The notes: generated from the letters alone by a model not told the origin. Positions 27,433 to 38,992 are shown, counted from the first letter of the stretch. The stretch is DNA of 64,000 nucleotides from Halomonas meridiana (GCF_009846525.1 NZ_CP024621.1:2232001-2296000); one strand, 5' to 3'. Made by a program: numbers and translations.

Positions 27433-28868
27433 CTAGCCCGCGTATTCAAACAGCATCAGCGTTTCCATGTGGGCAGTGTGCAGAAACATGTCCGCCACTG
27501 CGACGTGCTTGATGCGATATCCCGCATGCACAAGGTGTGCCGCATCACGCGCAAGCGTGGCCGGGTCACAAGAAATATAAGCAACCTTGGCCACTTTATG
27601 GCGACCCACTGCTTGGCATATGGCTTCTGCACCGTTGCGCGGAGGGTCTAACACCAAGGCATCCACCGGATGCTCGCGTAGCAGTGCTTTCACCGCCGCC
27701 ACATCGTTAAGATCCGCCTGCTGGGCGCTCACGTTAAGCTGGTTGAGCGTTGCGTTAGCGCCTAAGCGCTGCACCATTGCGGCGTTCCCCTCTACCGCGT
27801 GCACGCTCGCACCCGCTGCGGCCAGAGGCAGACTGAAGTTCCCCATCCCCGCAAACAGATCTAGCAACGCCATCCCAGGCGCTGGCTTTAGCCATGCTAC
27901 CACTTGGGAGACCATCTTTTGATTGACCTCGGCATTTACCTGTAAAAAATCACCGGGGGCAAACTGCAATACCAGTTCTTCTGCAGTGGTGCCAGGCGCG
28001 GGCACAATGCCTAGCGCACTCATAGCAAAGCGCTCTTCCAGTGCTGGCTCTGCACCATGCCAGTGCAGCGCGGGGGACTCTCGCCCTAACCACATGCCTA
28101 AATTGACCTGCTGCTCGGCAGCAAACGTTTGCCAACGCTGCCAATCCTGGGGCTGCTGCTTTAGCTGCCTAATAAGTACTACCGTGGTTTGCGGCGTAGA
28201 CAGCAGCTCAATATGGCCCACCGCACGGGGAGCCTCTAACTGAGTGAGCAGCTGCTTTAGCGGCGTTATCAGCGTTTGTAGCGCAGGCACCAGCACATGG
28301 CAGTGATCAATATCTACCAGTCGGTGGCTATTGGCTGCGCGAAAACCAAGCCGCACGTTGTTCTGGCTATCGACCTTGACGCCTAGCCGCGCCCGGCGCC
28401 GATAGTGCTCTTGATGACCATTGATCGCTGAGATATCGCTGAGCTTTATGCCCTGGCGCGCCATTAACTCTGTCACCACCTCACGCTTGTGAGCACGCTG
28501 CGCGTCTACCGCCAAGTGCTGTAAATCACATCCGCCACAGTGGCCAAAATGCCCGCAGGGGGCGTTACTCGCTGCGACGAGGAGGTCATCATCGTTTTGA
28601 TATGAGCTTCATCAAAGCGCTTGCGAGTGACGTGCACCGCCACTTCCACCTGTTCGCCAGGCAGCGCTTGATCCACAAACACGGTTTTACCCGCAGGGTT
28701 GTGGCTAACGCCTCGCCCATCGTGGGCCAGCCGCTCAATGACCAGCGGCGCTGAAGCATCCTGCGGGGCTGCCTGCTTAGCGGGCGCAGGTTGGCTGCTT
28801 GGCGTTCGCGCCAGCCCAGAGTGGCCGGAGGCGGGCCTAGGCGGCCGCCGCTTACCCAACATAGCCAT
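27433..28868 (-). pseudogene. rlmD: 23S rRNA (uracil-1939-C5) methyltransferase RlmD, broken by one missing base
   Basis: The minus-strand frame from 28868 carries an N-terminal TRAM domain (LVIERLAHDGRGVS...FVDQALPGEQVEV) up to RVTPP, then goes into junk and stops at 28506. The other frame picks up with CGHFGHCGGCDLQHLAVDA, the Cys motif for the 4Fe-4S cluster, and continues to 27433 with the SAM motif DLFAGMGNFSLPLA and catalytic AYISCDPATLARD. Adding one base to the five-G run at 28558-28562 would join them (RVTPPCGHFGHCGGC, about 478 residues). A sequencing error is likely, so the gene may well be intact. Conserved neighbours cysM and relA support the identity. Confidence 0.9.
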
Positions 28869-29765
28869 CTATACCTCCGGAGCGAATAAGCCCGTAGAGA
28901 GATAGCGATCCCCACGGTCACAGACAATAAACACGATGACCGCATTCTCGGTTTGTTCAGCAATACGCAGCGCGCCTGCCAGGCTGCCGCCCGAGGAGAC
29001 ACCCGCAAAAATGCCCTCTTCACGCGCTAGGCGACGCATATGCTCTTCCGCTTCCTGCTGACGAATATCAAGCGTCGTATCCACACGCGGTGCTTCAAAA
29101 ATGGCCGGCAAATACTCCTGCGGCCAGCGGCGAATACCGGGGATGCTAGCGCCATCAGCAGGCTGTAAGCCGACGATTTGAATCGCGCTATTTTGCTCTT
29201 TCAGGTAGCGCGATACGCCCATGATGGTGCCCGTGGTGCCCATGGAGCTGACAAAGTGGGTCACTTCACCGCCGGTTTGCCGCCATACTTCCGGCCCGGT
29301 GGTGCGGTAGTGGGCCAGCGGGTTATCCGGGTTGGCAAACTGGTTTAGCGGTTTGCCTTCACCCCGTGCAATCATGGCATCTGCGATGTCACGGGCCTCT
29401 TCCATGCCGCCTTCTTTACTGGCACTGATCAGCGTTGCGCCGTAGGCGGCCATCGCCTGCTTACGTTCAGTGGAAGCGTTTTCCGGCATGATCAGGGTCA
29501 TTTTGTACCCTTTGATCGCCGCCGCCATGGCAAGCGCAATACCCGTGTTACCCGAGGTGGCCTCAATCAGCGTATCCCCTGGGGTAATCTCTCCCCGGGC
29601 TTCTGCTTCCCTCAGCATCGAGAGCGCCGGACGGTCTTTGACCGACCCCGCCGGATTATTGCCCTCTAATTTGGCAAGCAGGGTATTGTTCTTACCAGCG
29701 CTAATTCGCTTCAAGCGAACCAACGGCGTATTGCCGACCACATCTTCAAGCGTGGGATAATTCAT
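28869..29765 (-). CDS. cysM: Cysteine synthase B / O-acetylserine sulfhydrylase CysM
   Basis: 298 residues from the ATG at 29765 (AAGGAA upstream); a longer in-frame start at 29921 adds a non-conserved 50 residues and overlaps gacS, so is rejected. Pyridoxal-phosphate fold with EGNNPAGSVKDRPALSM (Schiff-base Lys in SVKDR), the substrate loop EATSGNTGIALAMAA, and CysM-type HFVSSMGTTGTIMGVSRYL. It ends directly before the rlmD start. The CysM isozyme can use thiosulfate. Divergent from gacS. Confidence 0.96.
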   Translation of the reverse strand: MNYPTLEDVVGNTPLVRLKRISAGKNNTLLAKLEGNNPAGSVKDRPALSMLREAEARGEITPGDTLIEATSGNTGIALAMAAAIKGYKMTLIMPENASTERKQAMAAYGATLISASKEGGMEEARDIADAMIARGEGKPLNQFANPDNPLAHYRTTGPEVWRQTGGEVTHFVSSMGTTGTIMGVSRYLKEQNSAIQIVGLQPADGASIPGIRRWPQEYLPAIFEAPRVDTTLDIRQQEAEEHMRRLAREEGIFAGVSSGGSLAGALRIAEQTENAVIVFIVCDRGDRYLSTGLFAPEV

Positions 29766-29856
29766 CGAACATTCCTTATCGTAACCGTTATGCTGCATTA
29801 TATCGGTGCTGCCTGTGAGTGGACAGGCAACCTTCCAGATTCGACGAGCTTCTTTC

Positions 29857-32562
29857 ATGTCATTAAACACGCGCCTGCTGTTCGCTCTGCTTGGTTTTCC
29901 CTTACTCGTGTATGCCGTCATGGCGGTGCTGTTGGTGCTTCAGAGTGAGCACACTGGCCGCAACGTGCTCGAAGACCGACTGACCAGCGCTGGCGAACTG
30001 CTGGCCCCCAGTCTGGGGAGCGCCATGACCGATGGCGACTTGCCGCGTTTGGAGACACTGGCCCGCCAGCTTTTGGAACATCGTGGCCTGCGGGCGGTGA
30101 CGCTGTTCGACGAACAGGGCAACCGGCTGCTGGTACTGGGCCGTTCGATGCCGCCTCCGCCGCGCCTGCACGCCCCCGAGGCGACCACTCTCGCCAAAGA
30201 GGAGGATGTCTGGCGTCTTCAGGTGCCGCTCACCAGTGAAACAGTGGGCGGCACTAGCCGCGTCACCAACGGCTGGCTGGAAGCAGAGATGGACATCCGC
30301 GCGCTGACCCTGGAGCGCTACCGATTGATCGCCAGCTTGAGCCTCGGTGGCATGCTTCTCGGGTTGGTGCTGTTCCTGGTGGCCTTTGCGATCAGCCGCT
30401 ACGCCAGCCGCCCTATCGAAGAGGCCAATCAGGCCCTCTACCGCTTGTCTCGGGGCGATTACAGCTTGGTCATGTCCAACGCCAAGCCTACCGAGTTCAA
30501 GCAGTTAGCCAATCATATCAACCGGCTGGCCGAGCATTTCCAGCAAGCCCAGCGGGATATGCAGAGCCAAATCGAGCAGGCCACCAGCGAGCTGCAGGAG
30601 TCGATGGAGACCATCGAAGAGCAAAACATCAAGCTGGATCTGGCCCACCGCAGCGCGCTTCGCGCCAACGCCGTCAAATCCGAGTTCTTGGCCAACATGA
30701 GCCATGAAATACGCACGCCGCTCAATGGCATCGTCGGCTTTTGCCGCCTGTTAGGGCGCTCCTCGCTGGATAGCCGCCAAAAAGAGTGGTTAGAGCACGT
30801 GCGGCGCGCCTGCGACAACCTGCTGATGCTGGTCAACGATGTCTTGGATTTCTCCAAGCTGGAAGCCGACCGGCTTACGCTGGAAGAAGTGGACGTCGAT
30901 ATCGTCGCCTTGGTGGATGAGATCATTGGCTTACATGCCCCCGAAGCGCAGCGCAAGCAGCTCCATTTGGTGGCCATGGTATACGACGACGTGCCCACGC
31001 CGTTATGTGGCGATCCGCTGCGCATTCATCAGGTGCTGAACAATTTGTTGGGCAATGCGATCAAGTTCACCACCGAAGGTGACGTGATCGTGCGTGTTAT
31101 GCTGGAAAACCAGGAGGGGCAGCACGTCGTCCTGCACATCAGCGTCAGCGATACGGGCATCGGGCTAAGCGAAGAGCATCAGCAACAGCTCTTTAGCGCT
31201 TTTTCCCAGGCAGAGCCCAGCCATTCGCGGCAGTTTGGTGGCAGTGGCCTGGGACTCACCATTTGTCGTCAGCTCATTCAACGTATGGGTGGCGAGATCA
31301 CCGTCGACAGCGAACTCGGCAAAGGCTCGACGTTCTCCTTCACTCTGCCGCTGTTAGCTCACCTTGCCGATGAACGCCCCCCCGAGCTGACGCTCGACGG
31401 TCCGATCATCCGTCTTCACGAACCGCACCTGCCTACCCGCAACGTGCTCGAACACCTGCTGGAGCGCTGGGGGGCGCGGCCGGTCTCGTTCATCGACGCG
31501 GGCAATGAATCACTGCTGATTTTATGCCTGGCAACAGAGGACTTTAGCGAAGAGCGACGAGGATATTGGCAGTCGGTCATCGAACAGACGCCCTGCCCGG
31601 TGCTGGTTCTGGCCAATACCACCAGTTTCGATCTGCCCAGCTGGCCACTGCCTCACGGCGGCGAAATGCTGTGCAAGCCGTTTACCCGAGCACAGCTTGC
31701 CACGACCCTGCGACACCTGCTGCAGCCCCAGACGCTCAGCGCTCCTACCCATAGCTCCGTGGCGAAAGCGTTGCCTGCGCCGCGCTTGACGATTCTGATC
31801 GTCGACGACAACGCGCCCAACCGCGAACTGCTCAAAGCCATGTTAGAGAGCGAAACGATACGTATCGTGCTGGCCGATAGCGGCCATGAAGCGCTGGAGT
31901 TCGCCAAGCGCGCCACCGCTGACATGGTGCTCATGGATATTCGTATGCCCGGTATGGATGGCATTCAAACGACTCAGGCACTGCGGCGTATCGACAATAG
32001 CTGGGCACGCTGTCCCATCATTGCCGTCACGGCTCACGTCTTGAGCAACGAACGCCAGCAGTGGTTGTCCGAGGGACTGGACGACGTCATGGTCAAACCC
32101 ATCGACGATGTCCAGCTTCAGCAGTTACTCCACCGCTTTTTAGGGGTGGTGCCTCCATCCTCTTCCAAAGAGGAAACGGCCTCCGCTCGCCCCATGCACG
32201 CCCCTAGCGAGCCTCCCAGCTCGCTACCTGCCGTCGATTTGACGTTGGGGGCTCGCCTGGCGGGTGGCAAAGAATCGCTGGCCAAACAGCAACTGGTGCG
32301 GCTTATCGACAGCCTACCCGAAAGCGAACAGCACATTCGCAGCGCTTTCGCAGAAGGCGACTTGACGACGTTACTGGATTGGGTGCACGGCTTGAACGGT
32401 GCCAGCCGCTACTGTGGCGCCCCCGAGCTTGCGCTGCTGGTGGAAACTTTGGAAACACGTCTGCGCACCAGTGGACTGCGTCATGTGGAGACACTGCTAG
32501 ACGAGTTATATACCGCCATCGCGCGGCTCAGCGAGGAGCGCGCCACGTTGGTGGCAGAGTGA
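29857..32562 (+). CDS. gacS: Hybrid sensor histidine kinase, GacS/BarA type
   Basis: 901 residues from the ATG at 29857 (track of an earlier ATG at 29806 rejected). Two membrane segments at about 7-30 and 160-185 flank a periplasmic sensor; then HAMP, a histidine-kinase core with the phospho-His in [13 protein letters not shown] (about residue 283), HATPase, a receiver-like region lacking the phospho-Asp at about 520-620, a real receiver with DIRMPG (Asp about 694), and an Hpt domain with phospho-His in [11 protein letters not shown] (about 844). It would phosphorylate GacA/UvrY. It is divergent from cysM and convergent with acpS. Confidence 0.93.
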   Translation: MSLNTRLLFALLGFPLLVYAVMAVLLVLQSEHTGRNVLEDRLTSAGELLAPSLGSAMTDGDLPRLETLARQLLEHRGLRAVTLFDEQGNRLLVLGRSMPPPPRLHAPEATTLAKEEDVWRLQVPLTSETVGGTSRVTNGWLEAEMDIRALTLERYRLIASLSLGGMLLGLVLFLVAFAISRYASRPIEEANQALYRLSRGDYSLVMSNAKPTEFKQLANHINRLAEHFQQAQRDMQSQIEQATSELQESMETIEEQNIKLDLAHRSALRANAVKSEFLANMSHEIRTPLNGIVGFCRLLGRSSLDSRQKEWLEHVRRACDNLLMLVNDVLDFSKLEADRLTLEEVDVDIVALVDEIIGLHAPEAQRKQLHLVAMVYDDVPTPLCGDPLRIHQVLNNLLGNAIKFTTEGDVIVRVMLENQEGQHVVLHISVSDTGIGLSEEHQQQLFSAFSQAEPSHSRQFGGSGLGLTICRQLIQRMGGEITVDSELGKGSTFSFTLPLLAHLADERPPELTLDGPIIRLHEPHLPTRNVLEHLLERWGARPVSFIDAGNESLLILCLATEDFSEERRGYWQSVIEQTPCPVLVLANTTSFDLPSWPLPHGGEMLCKPFTRAQLATTLRHLLQPQTLSAPTHSSVAKALPAPRLTILIVDDNAPNRELLKAMLESETIRIVLADSGHEALEFAKRATADMVLMDIRMPGMDGIQTTQALRRIDNSWARCPIIAVTAHVLSNERQQWLSEGLDDVMVKPIDDVQLQQLLHRFLGVVPPSSSKEETASARPMHAPSEPPSSLPAVDLTLGARLAGGKESLAKQQLVRLIDSLPESEQHIRSAFAEGDLTTLLDWVHGLNGASRYCGAPELALLVETLETRLRTSGLRHVETLLDELYTAIARLSEERATLVAE

Positions 32563-32569
32563 TGCGACG

Positions 32570-32947
32570 CTAGCGCTCCAGCACTACGAAGGCGACGGCG
32601 TAATCGGCTTCGTCGCTGAGGGTAATATGAGCCGCCGTGGCACCGCTGGCGTCAAATAGACGCTGAGCTTCGCCACTGAGCTTGAGACTAGGCTTACCCA
32701 GCGCATCGTTGAGTACCTGTATCTCGCCCCACTGCATGCCCTGACGAAGCCCCAAACCTAACGCTTTCACGAAAGCCTCTTTGGCCGCAAAGCGTTTCGC
32801 CAGATAAGCCGTCGCCTGTCCTTTCGACTGCCAAGCACGCTGCTCGTCTGGCCCTAAGATACGCTGTGCAAAGCGGGGGCCGTGACGGGTCACGGCCTGA
32901 CGAAAACGCTCGACCCGGGCGATGTCCGAGCCAATCCCGACGATCAT
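32570..32947 (-). CDS. acpS: Holo-[acyl-carrier-protein] synthase
   Basis: 125 residues from the ATG at 32947, which is 1 base after the pdxJ stop codon (TAA-C-ATG); the longer in-frame start at 33010 lies inside pdxJ. Motifs MIVGIGSDIARVERF (metal-binding Asp) and RFAAKEAFVKALG (Glu and CoA site) define AcpS. It transfers 4'-phosphopantetheine to ACP. Last gene of the lepA-to-acpS run and convergent with gacS. Confidence 0.96.
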   Translation of the reverse strand: MIVGIGSDIARVERFRQAVTRHGPRFAQRILGPDEQRAWQSKGQATAYLAKRFAAKEAFVKALGLGLRQGMQWGEIQVLNDALGKPSLKLSGEAQRLFDASGATAAHITLSDEADYAVAFVVLER

Positions 32948-32948
32948 G

Positions 32949-33770
32949 TTAGTGACCGCAGCAAGAGTGACCGTCACCGTGACCGTGGTCATGGTCGTGT
33001 TCGTGAGCATCCAGGGCGGCCATCAAACCCGCTTCCTGCCCCGCAATGATCAAACGCTTCATCTCCTGAACGGCGTCCTTCAATCCGACGAATAGCGCGC
33101 GAGCGATGATGGCGTGGCCAATGTTGAGCTCGTTGACGCCGGGTAGCGCGGCAATGGCTTCCACGTTGTGATAATGCAGACCGTGTCCGGCATTGACCAC
33201 CAGGCCTAACGACACAGCATGCACCGCCGCCGCACTCAGGCGGTCATACTCAGCGTTGGCCTCGGCGCTCCCAGGTTTTGCTTCGGCATAAGCCCCGGTA
33301 TGCAACTCAATGGTGGGTGCTCCGGTACGTTTGGCGGCGTCGATTTGCGCCTCGTCCGGGTCGATGAACAGCGACACATCGCAGCCCGCAGCCGTAAGAC
33401 GCTGGCAGGCACTGGCGATCTGTTCGAAGCCCCCGACCACATCCAACCCGCCTTCGGTGGTCAACTCTTCGCGCTTTTCGGGCACTAAACACACGTGCGC
33501 TGGGCGCACCTCTTCCGCCAGCGCCAGCATCTCCTCGGTAACGGCCATTTCCAGGTTCATGCGCGTGTTGAGCACTTCCGCCAGCAGTCGAACGTCGCGG
33601 GGCTGAATATGGCGACGGTCTTCGCGCAGATGGACGGTAATGCCATCAGCGCCCGCCTCTTCAGCCAGCAGGGCTGCCTGGACCGGGTCGGGGTAGCGCG
33701 TGCCGCGGGCTTGGCGCAGCGTGGCAATATGGTCGATGTTAACGCCGAGTAAAATCCGTGGGGGGTGCAT
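32949..33770 (-). CDS. pdxJ: Pyridoxine 5'-phosphate synthase PdxJ, with a His/Cys-rich tail
   Basis: 273 residues from the ATG at 33770 (GGAG about 8 bases upstream; an in-frame ATG at 33782 is weaker). TIM barrel with [34 protein letters not shown], and the [16 protein letters not shown] and [13 protein letters not shown] segments. It condenses 3-amino-acetone phosphate with 1-deoxyxylulose 5-phosphate. E. coli PdxJ is about 243 residues; the excess here is a C-terminal tail [19 protein letters not shown] after the barrel, looking like a metal-binding extension. It follows recO and precedes acpS. Confidence 0.96.
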   Translation of the reverse strand: MHPPRILLGVNIDHIATLRQARGTRYPDPVQAALLAEEAGADGITVHLREDRRHIQPRDVRLLAEVLNTRMNLEMAVTEEMLALAEEVRPAHVCLVPEKREELTTEGGLDVVGGFEQIASACQRLTAAGCDVSLFIDPDEAQIDAAKRTGAPTIELHTGAYAEAKPGSAEANAEYDRLSAAAVHAVSLGLVVNAGHGLHYHNVEAIAALPGVNELNIGHAIIARALFVGLKDAVQEMKRLIIAGQEAGLMAALDAHEHDHDHGHGDGHSCCGH

Positions 33771-33829
33771 GAAGAACTCCAATCTGTGAATGGCAGTAGA
33801 TGACGATTGCGATCAGTGGTAACGGTAGC

Positions 33830-34537
33830 TTACGGGCGCTGGCGACGGCGGGCCAAATCCAGCATCAGTTCACGAGAACGTAGCGCGGTAGGCCCCAAAT
33901 GAGGGGCCAATGCGGCCCGCATGACCGCCTTGAGCGCACTCGCCAAGCCTGTCGGCTGCCAATCACCCTGCTCGATGTAGCGTAAGGTGCGCCCTTCGAT
34001 ACCTTGCTCTGCGGCCATGAACGCGCGGCTATTCGCATCAAAACGGTAGCGCTGATGTGGGTCCAGCGCCCCGCCGTCGGGGGTGCAAAACCGAGGCGTA
34101 GCGTCGAGCACGTCCAAAAGCGCCCATTCGTAGCGCCTCAGCGCCAGCCCCCGCTCAGCAGGCACCGGTAGTGCGTCGAGCAGCGCGCTATAGAAGGCGA
34201 AGACATCGGTGGCGTTCAGTTCGAGGGGCAGTAAACGGGTAGCAATTTCGTTGGCATATAGGCCGCACAGAAGACCTTCGCCCGCCAGCAGCGCGGTGTG
34301 CCCACGGGACTCCATCAACGTGAGGCGCTTCAGTTCTCGATCTCCCCGCCAGGACACGAACAGCGGAGTAAACGGCTGCAGCCGCTGGCGAGATTTAGAG
34401 CCGGGGCGCTGGCCACCGTGGGCCACCGCCCGGATGCGGCCATGATTGAGCGTCAATAAATCGACCAGCGCGCTGGTTTCACGGTATGCCCGACGGTGCA
34501 GCAGAAACGCAGGCTCGGCGGTCATGGTCGCACTCAA
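33830..34537 (-). CDS. recO: DNA repair protein RecO
   Basis: 235 residues. N-terminal OB-fold ([26 protein letters not shown]) and a helical C-terminal domain, as in RecO. It loads RecA with RecF/RecR. The start overlaps the era stop by 4 bases in the conserved rnc-era-recO operon; the zinc-binding Cys cluster found in some RecO proteins is absent, as in E. coli. Confidence 0.92.
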   Translation of the reverse strand: MSATMTAEPAFLLHRRAYRETSALVDLLTLNHGRIRAVAHGGQRPGSKSRQRLQPFTPLFVSWRGDRELKRLTLMESRGHTALLAGEGLLCGLYANEIATRLLPLELNATDVFAFYSALLDALPVPAERGLALRRYEWALLDVLDATPRFCTPDGGALDPHQRYRFDANSRAFMAAEQGIEGRTLRYIEQGDWQPTGLASALKAVMRAALAPHLGPTALRSRELMLDLARRRQRP

Positions 34538-35433
34538 TCGAGATCGTAACCCAGGCTCTTCAGCGCTCGCTCGTCATCCGACCAGCCACGCTTCACCTTC
34601 ACCCACAGGTTGAGCATGACTTTGGTGCCCAGCGCACGTTCCATATCTAGACGCGCTTCACGGCCAATGCTCTTGATCCGATCGCCGTTCTCACCGATCA
34701 GGATCACCTTCTGCCCCTGGCGCTCCACCAAAATCAGCGCGCTGATATGGGTGACGCGCTCGGTTTCGCGAAACTCTTCGATCTCTACCGTCATCTGATA
34801 AGGCAGCTCGTCGCCTAACTGGCGCATGACTTTTTCACGTACCAGCTCAGCCGCCATGAAGCGCAGGCTCTTATCGGTGATTTGGTCTTCCGGGAAGAAG
34901 TGAATGCTCTCCGGCAGGTGCTTGGCGACCTCTTCTTCCAGCGTCTCGACTTGGGTACCGTGCTTGGCGGAGATGGGCACCACGGCGGCAAATTCGCGGC
35001 GTGCCCCCACATCTGCAAGCCAGGGCAGCAGGTCGCCTTTATCCTGAAGGCGGTCGACCTTGTTAACGGCCAAGATGACCGGCGCCTTCACATGCTCCAA
35101 GCGTTTCAGGACGGCTTGATCTTCGTCCGTCCAGCGGGTGCGGTCGATGATGAACACGACGCAGTCGACATCGCGAAGCGCTTGCGTCGCCGCTTGGTTC
35201 ATGAAGCGGTTGATGGCTTTGTTGCGATCCTTGGACATGATGTGCATGCCCGGCGTATCGACGTAGATGAACTGCGTTTCATCGACGGTTTTGATCCCCA
35301 TCACCTGGTGGCGCGTGGTTTGCGGCCGCCGTGACGTGATCGAGATTTTCTGCCCCAGAATCCGGTTCATGAGGGTTGATTTGCCTACGTTGGGTCGGCC
35401 AACGATGGCCACGAATCCGCAGGTTTGGCTCAT
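34534..35433 (-). CDS. era: Ribosome-assembly GTPase Era
   Basis: 299 residues. G1 [14 protein letters not shown]3 DTPGMH, G4 NKVD ([10 protein letters not shown]) and KH domain with [20 protein letters not shown]. It binds 16S rRNA 3' end and helps 30S maturation. The start overlaps rnc by 4 bases and the end overlaps recO. Confidence 0.97.
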   Translation of the reverse strand: MSQTCGFVAIVGRPNVGKSTLMNRILGQKISITSRRPQTTRHQVMGIKTVDETQFIYVDTPGMHIMSKDRNKAINRFMNQAATQALRDVDCVVFIIDRTRWTDEDQAVLKRLEHVKAPVILAVNKVDRLQDKGDLLPWLADVGARREFAAVVPISAKHGTQVETLEEEVAKHLPESIHFFPEDQITDKSLRFMAAELVREKVMRQLGDELPYQMTVEIEEFRETERVTHISALILVERQGQKVILIGENGDRIKSIGREARLDMERALGTKVMLNLWVKVKRGWSDDERALKSLGYDLD

Positions 35434-36122
35434 GATTTGTCTCCAGGGGGTTGTTCGAGGTAGGACAATGCTTCTTCCGCGGCCTGCTGTTCAGCGTGGC
35501 GGCGGCTGGGGCCTTTACCAGTGGTATGCTCGCTTAGCAGCTCGATGTAGCACTCCACGGTAAAGGTCTGGGCATGCGCCTCTCCCTTCACAGAGACCAC
35601 TTCATAGCGCGGAAGCGCCGCTTGGCGCGACTGCAAAAATTCTTGTAAGCGGGTTTTGGGATCTTTCTGGGTATCTTGTAGCGAGATGTTTTCCAGACGC
35701 TCGGCGTACCACGCCAGCACACGCTCGCGGACGGCATCCATACCGGCATCCAGATAAATCGCGCCGATCACGGCTTCTACGGCGTCCGCCAGAATCGACT
35801 CCCGGCGGTGTCCGCCGCTTTTCATTTCCCCGGACCCAAGCCGTAGGCACTCGCCAAAGGCCATTTCGCGGGCCAGTTCGGCCAGGGTCTGGCCTTTGAC
35901 CAACCGGGCGCGCAGGCGAGACAGCTGCCCTTCCCGCGCCTGGGGAAACCGCTGAAACAGCGCTTCGGCGATGACGAAATTGACGATGGAGTCACCTAGA
36001 AATTCCAGGCGCTCATTGTTGCGACCACCGTAGCTGCGATGGGTCATGGCCAGTTCCAAAAGCGTTGGGTCGCCAAAGGTATGGCCGATTCGTCGGCAAA
36101 AAGCGGTTAAGGAATTACTCAC
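35430..36122 (-). CDS. rnc: Ribonuclease III
   Basis: 230 residues. Starts at GTG (36122) with GGAG close upstream. The catalytic signature [18 protein letters not shown] is at about residues 35-55, with a second metal-site segment [14 protein letters not shown], and a C-terminal dsRNA-binding domain ([14 protein letters not shown]...[16 protein letters not shown]). It cleaves rRNA precursors and dsRNA. lepB lies 64 bases upstream. Confidence 0.97.
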   Translation of the reverse strand: MSNSLTAFCRRIGHTFGDPTLLELAMTHRSYGGRNNERLEFLGDSIVNFVIAEALFQRFPQAREGQLSRLRARLVKGQTLAELAREMAFGECLRLGSGEMKSGGHRRESILADAVEAVIGAIYLDAGMDAVRERVLAWYAERLENISLQDTQKDPKTRLQEFLQSRQAALPRYEVVSVKGEAHAQTFTVECYIELLSEHTTGKGPSRRHAEQQAAEEALSYLEQPPGDKS

Positions 36123-36186
36123 AGTGCTCCTACGTCATTGACGTTAACTAAGATAACCACACTAACGGTTTGTACATTATGCTGGT

Positions 36187-36990
36187 TCATTCGATACGCC
36201 GTACGCTGGTGAAACTGGGAAGACCACCGTCCCAGTGCATCCAGACCGCAAAGGCGCGCCCTACGATGTTCTCTTCGGGCACGAAGCCCCAGTAGCGACT
36301 GTCGTTGGAGTGGTCGCGGTTATCCCCCATCATGAAGTAATGGCCTTCGGGCACGACCACCTCGCGCATTTGCGGGCCTGGGTCACGGGGATTGTTGTAG
36401 ATGAAATGGCTGACTTCCCCCAACTGCTCCTCAAGCAGCAGCTGCTGAGGCGACAGCGCGGGCCCTTCTTCGATCAGCGCTTTGGCAATGGGCTCACCAT
36501 TGACGTAAAGCTGCTTGCCCTCGTAGCGAATGCGGTCGCCGGGCAGACCCACGACGCGTTTGATGAAATTCACCGATGGCTCTTCGGGAAAGCGGAACAC
36601 CATGACATCGCCTCGCTCTGGATCGTCCACTTCCAAGAAGCGATGATGAACGACCGGCAGACGCAGTCCGTAAGCGAATTTATTCACGAGAATAAAATCG
36701 CCCACTTCTAACGTGGGCTTCATGGAGCCGGAAGGAATCTGAAACGGCTCGATGATGAAGCTGCGTACCACCAGCACGACCAGCAAGACAGGAAAGAACG
36801 AACGGGAGTAGTCAACGGGCCACGGCTCTTTTAAGAGCTTCTCCCGCGTCGGCGCATCCAAGCCTTCCATGGTGGCTTTTTCCGCCTTGGCCACACGCTC
36901 ACGGCGCTTTGGCCGAAGCACCAGCACATCCAACAGGTAAATGGCCCCGGAGAGCGCAACGGCGAGTACCAGTAGTAGTGAAAAATCCAT
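36187..36990 (-). CDS. lepB: Signal peptidase I
   Basis: 267 residues. Membrane segments at about 4-24 and 60-77 (SFFPVLLVVLVVRSFII), then catalytic Ser in IPSGSMKPTLE and Lys in SVNFIKRVVGLPGD, and the box-E segment MMGDNRDHSNDSRYWGFV. It cleaves signal peptides on the periplasmic face of the inner membrane. It follows lepA by 15 bases, the classic lepA-lepB pair. Confidence 0.97.
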   Translation of the reverse strand: MDFSLLLVLAVALSGAIYLLDVLVLRPKRRERVAKAEKATMEGLDAPTREKLLKEPWPVDYSRSFFPVLLVVLVVRSFIIEPFQIPSGSMKPTLEVGDFILVNKFAYGLRLPVVHHRFLEVDDPERGDVMVFRFPEEPSVNFIKRVVGLPGDRIRYEGKQLYVNGEPIAKALIEEGPALSPQQLLLEEQLGEVSHFIYNNPRDPGPQMREVVVPEGHYFMMGDNRDHSNDSRYWGFVPEENIVGRAFAVWMHWDGGLPSFTSVRRIE

Positions 36991-37005
36991 GTGGGGTTCG
37001 TATCC

Positions 37006-38823
37006 CTAGTCGTTAACCTTGAGCACAGCAAGGAAGGCATCCTGGGGAATTTCGACACGCCCCACCTGTTTCATCCGTTTCTTACCGGCCTTCTGTTTCT
37101 CTAGCAGCTTTTTCTTACGGCTAACGTCGCCGCCGTAACACTTCGCCGTGACGTTTTTACGCAGCGCCTTCACCGTGGAGCGGGCCACGACTTGGCCACC
37201 AATCGCCGCCTGGATCGCGACGTCGAACATTTGCCGTGGGATCAGCTCTTTCATCTTTTCCACCAGCAAGCGACCGCGCGAGTGGGCATGGTCACGGTGA
37301 ATGATGACCGCCAACGCATCGACTTTGTCGCCGTTGATCAAGACATCCAGACGTACCAGCTTCGCGGCTTCGAAACGTTCGAAGTTGTACTCCAGCGAGG
37401 CGTAGCCACGAGAGATGGATTTTAAACGGTCAAAGAAGTCCATGACCACTTCGGACATGGGCAGCTCGTAAGTAAGCTGGATCTGATTGCCCAGGAACTG
37501 CATGTCGAGCTGGGTACCGCGGCGCTGCTCGCACTCGGCGATGACGTTGCCGACGAATTCCTGCGGCACCAGAATGCTGGCCCGCACGATGGGCTCACGC
37601 ATCTGCTCCACATCGGCCATGTCGGGCAGTTTGGAGGGGTTGGAGACATACTGAATGTCGCCATTCTTCATGGCCAGCTCGTACACAACCGTCGGCGCCG
37701 TGGTGAGCAGGTCCAGATCGTACTCACGCTCCAGACGCTCCTGGATGATCTCCATGTGCAGCGTACCGAGGAAACCCACGCGGAAGCCGAAGCCCAGCGC
37801 ATCGGAGTTTTCCGGCTCATACTCCAGCGACGCGTCGTTGAGAGCCAGTTTTTCCAGGGCATCGCGGAAGTCTTCGTAATCGTCTGCGCTGACCGGGAAC
37901 ATACCGGCATAAACCTGAGGCTTCACTTTCTGGAAACCGGGGAGACGCGGTACGTCTGGCGTCTTGGTATGGGTAATGGTATCCCCCACCGGCGCGCCGT
38001 GAATCTCTTTGATACCGGCGACGATAAAGCCAACCTCACCGGCGCGAAGAATATTGGTCTCTTTGCGCAGCGGTGTGAAGATACCGACTTCGGTGGCGTT
38101 CCAGTCGCGACCCGTCGACTTGATACGGATCTTGTCGCCTTTGCGCAGCGTGCCGTCGAACAGGCGCACCAGCGACACGACGCCCAGGTAGTTATCGAAC
38201 CAGGAGTCGATGATCAGCGCTTGCAGCGGTGCTTCGGGGTCCCCCTTGGGCGGCGGAATGTCACGCACCAGCCGTTCGAGCAGCTCGTTGATGCCGATAC
38301 CGCTTTTTGCCGACACTTGGCAGGCATCCGTGGCATCCAGGCCGATGATCTCCTCTACCTCCTGAGCAACCCGGTCCGGGTCGGCCTGGGGCAGGTCGAT
38401 CTTGTTCAGAACGGGCAGCACTTCTAGGCCCTGTTCGATGGCGGTGTAACAGTTGGCCACCGACTGCGCTTCCACCCCTTGTGCCGCATCGACGACAAGC
38501 AGCGCCCCTTCACAGGCGTAGAGTGAGCGCGACACTTCGTAGGAGAAGTCGACGTGCCCTGGCGTGTCGATGAAGTTGAGCTGGTAGACCTGGCCATCGG
38601 CAGCGGTGTAGTCCAGCGTCACCGACTGCGCTTTGATGGTAATGCCCCGCTCACGCTCGATATCCATGGAGTCGAGCACTTGCTCCTTCAGCTCACGTTC
38701 TGTCAAACCGCCACAGGTCTGAATCAAACGGTCAGAGAGCGTCGATTTACCGTGGTCGATGTGGGCAATGATGGAGAAATTGCGAATATGCTTGAGCTTT
38801 CCGCTGGAAACGTCATGAGACAT
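37006..38823 (-). CDS. lepA: Elongation factor 4 (LepA)
   Basis: 605 residues. G1 [14 protein letters not shown]3 DTPGHVDF and G4 NKIDLPQAD, with the LepA-specific C-terminal domain ([38 protein letters not shown]). It back-translocates stalled ribosomes or aids initiation. A terminator-like hairpin separates it from mucD upstream in the operon direction. Confidence 0.98.
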   Translation of the reverse strand: MSHDVSSGKLKHIRNFSIIAHIDHGKSTLSDRLIQTCGGLTERELKEQVLDSMDIERERGITIKAQSVTLDYTAADGQVYQLNFIDTPGHVDFSYEVSRSLYACEGALLVVDAAQGVEAQSVANCYTAIEQGLEVLPVLNKIDLPQADPDRVAQEVEEIIGLDATDACQVSAKSGIGINELLERLVRDIPPPKGDPEAPLQALIIDSWFDNYLGVVSLVRLFDGTLRKGDKIRIKSTGRDWNATEVGIFTPLRKETNILRAGEVGFIVAGIKEIHGAPVGDTITHTKTPDVPRLPGFQKVKPQVYAGMFPVSADDYEDFRDALEKLALNDASLEYEPENSDALGFGFRVGFLGTLHMEIIQERLEREYDLDLLTTAPTVVYELAMKNGDIQYVSNPSKLPDMADVEQMREPIVRASILVPQEFVGNVIAECEQRRGTQLDMQFLGNQIQLTYELPMSEVVMDFFDRLKSISRGYASLEYNFERFEAAKLVRLDVLINGDKVDALAVIIHRDHAHSRGRLLVEKMKELIPRQMFDVAIQAAIGGQVVARSTVKALRKNVTAKCYGGDVSRKKKLLEKQKAGKKRMKQVGRVEIPQDAFLAVLKVND

Positions 38824-38967
38824 CGAGTGTGTTCTGCCTTATTGGTACGCAAGCGTAGGTGTTGCGGCGCTGGGCCGAAGGGCGAAAAACGGAAACCGCA
38901 CCACTGCATTGCCAAAGTTCATCAAAAGATAAGCGCTATTGTAGCGATATGCGCGGGATAGGAACAG

Positions 38968-38992
38968 CAGTCCGGCGAGAACCGCCGGACTG
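38968..38992 (-). terminator. Hairpin after mucD, probable terminator without U-run
   Basis: Perfect 10-base arms CAGTCCGGCG and CGCCGGACTG with a 5-base loop. It lies 18 bases beyond the mucD stop, between the mucD and lepA genes. No U-run follows on either strand, so termination strength is uncertain; it may separate the envelope-stress operon from lepA. Confidence 0.6.

Noticed and set aside
29766..29921. Extended N-terminus for cysM
   Set aside because: It lies in the gacS promoter and start region; the CysM core begins at 29765 with a good ribosome-binding site.
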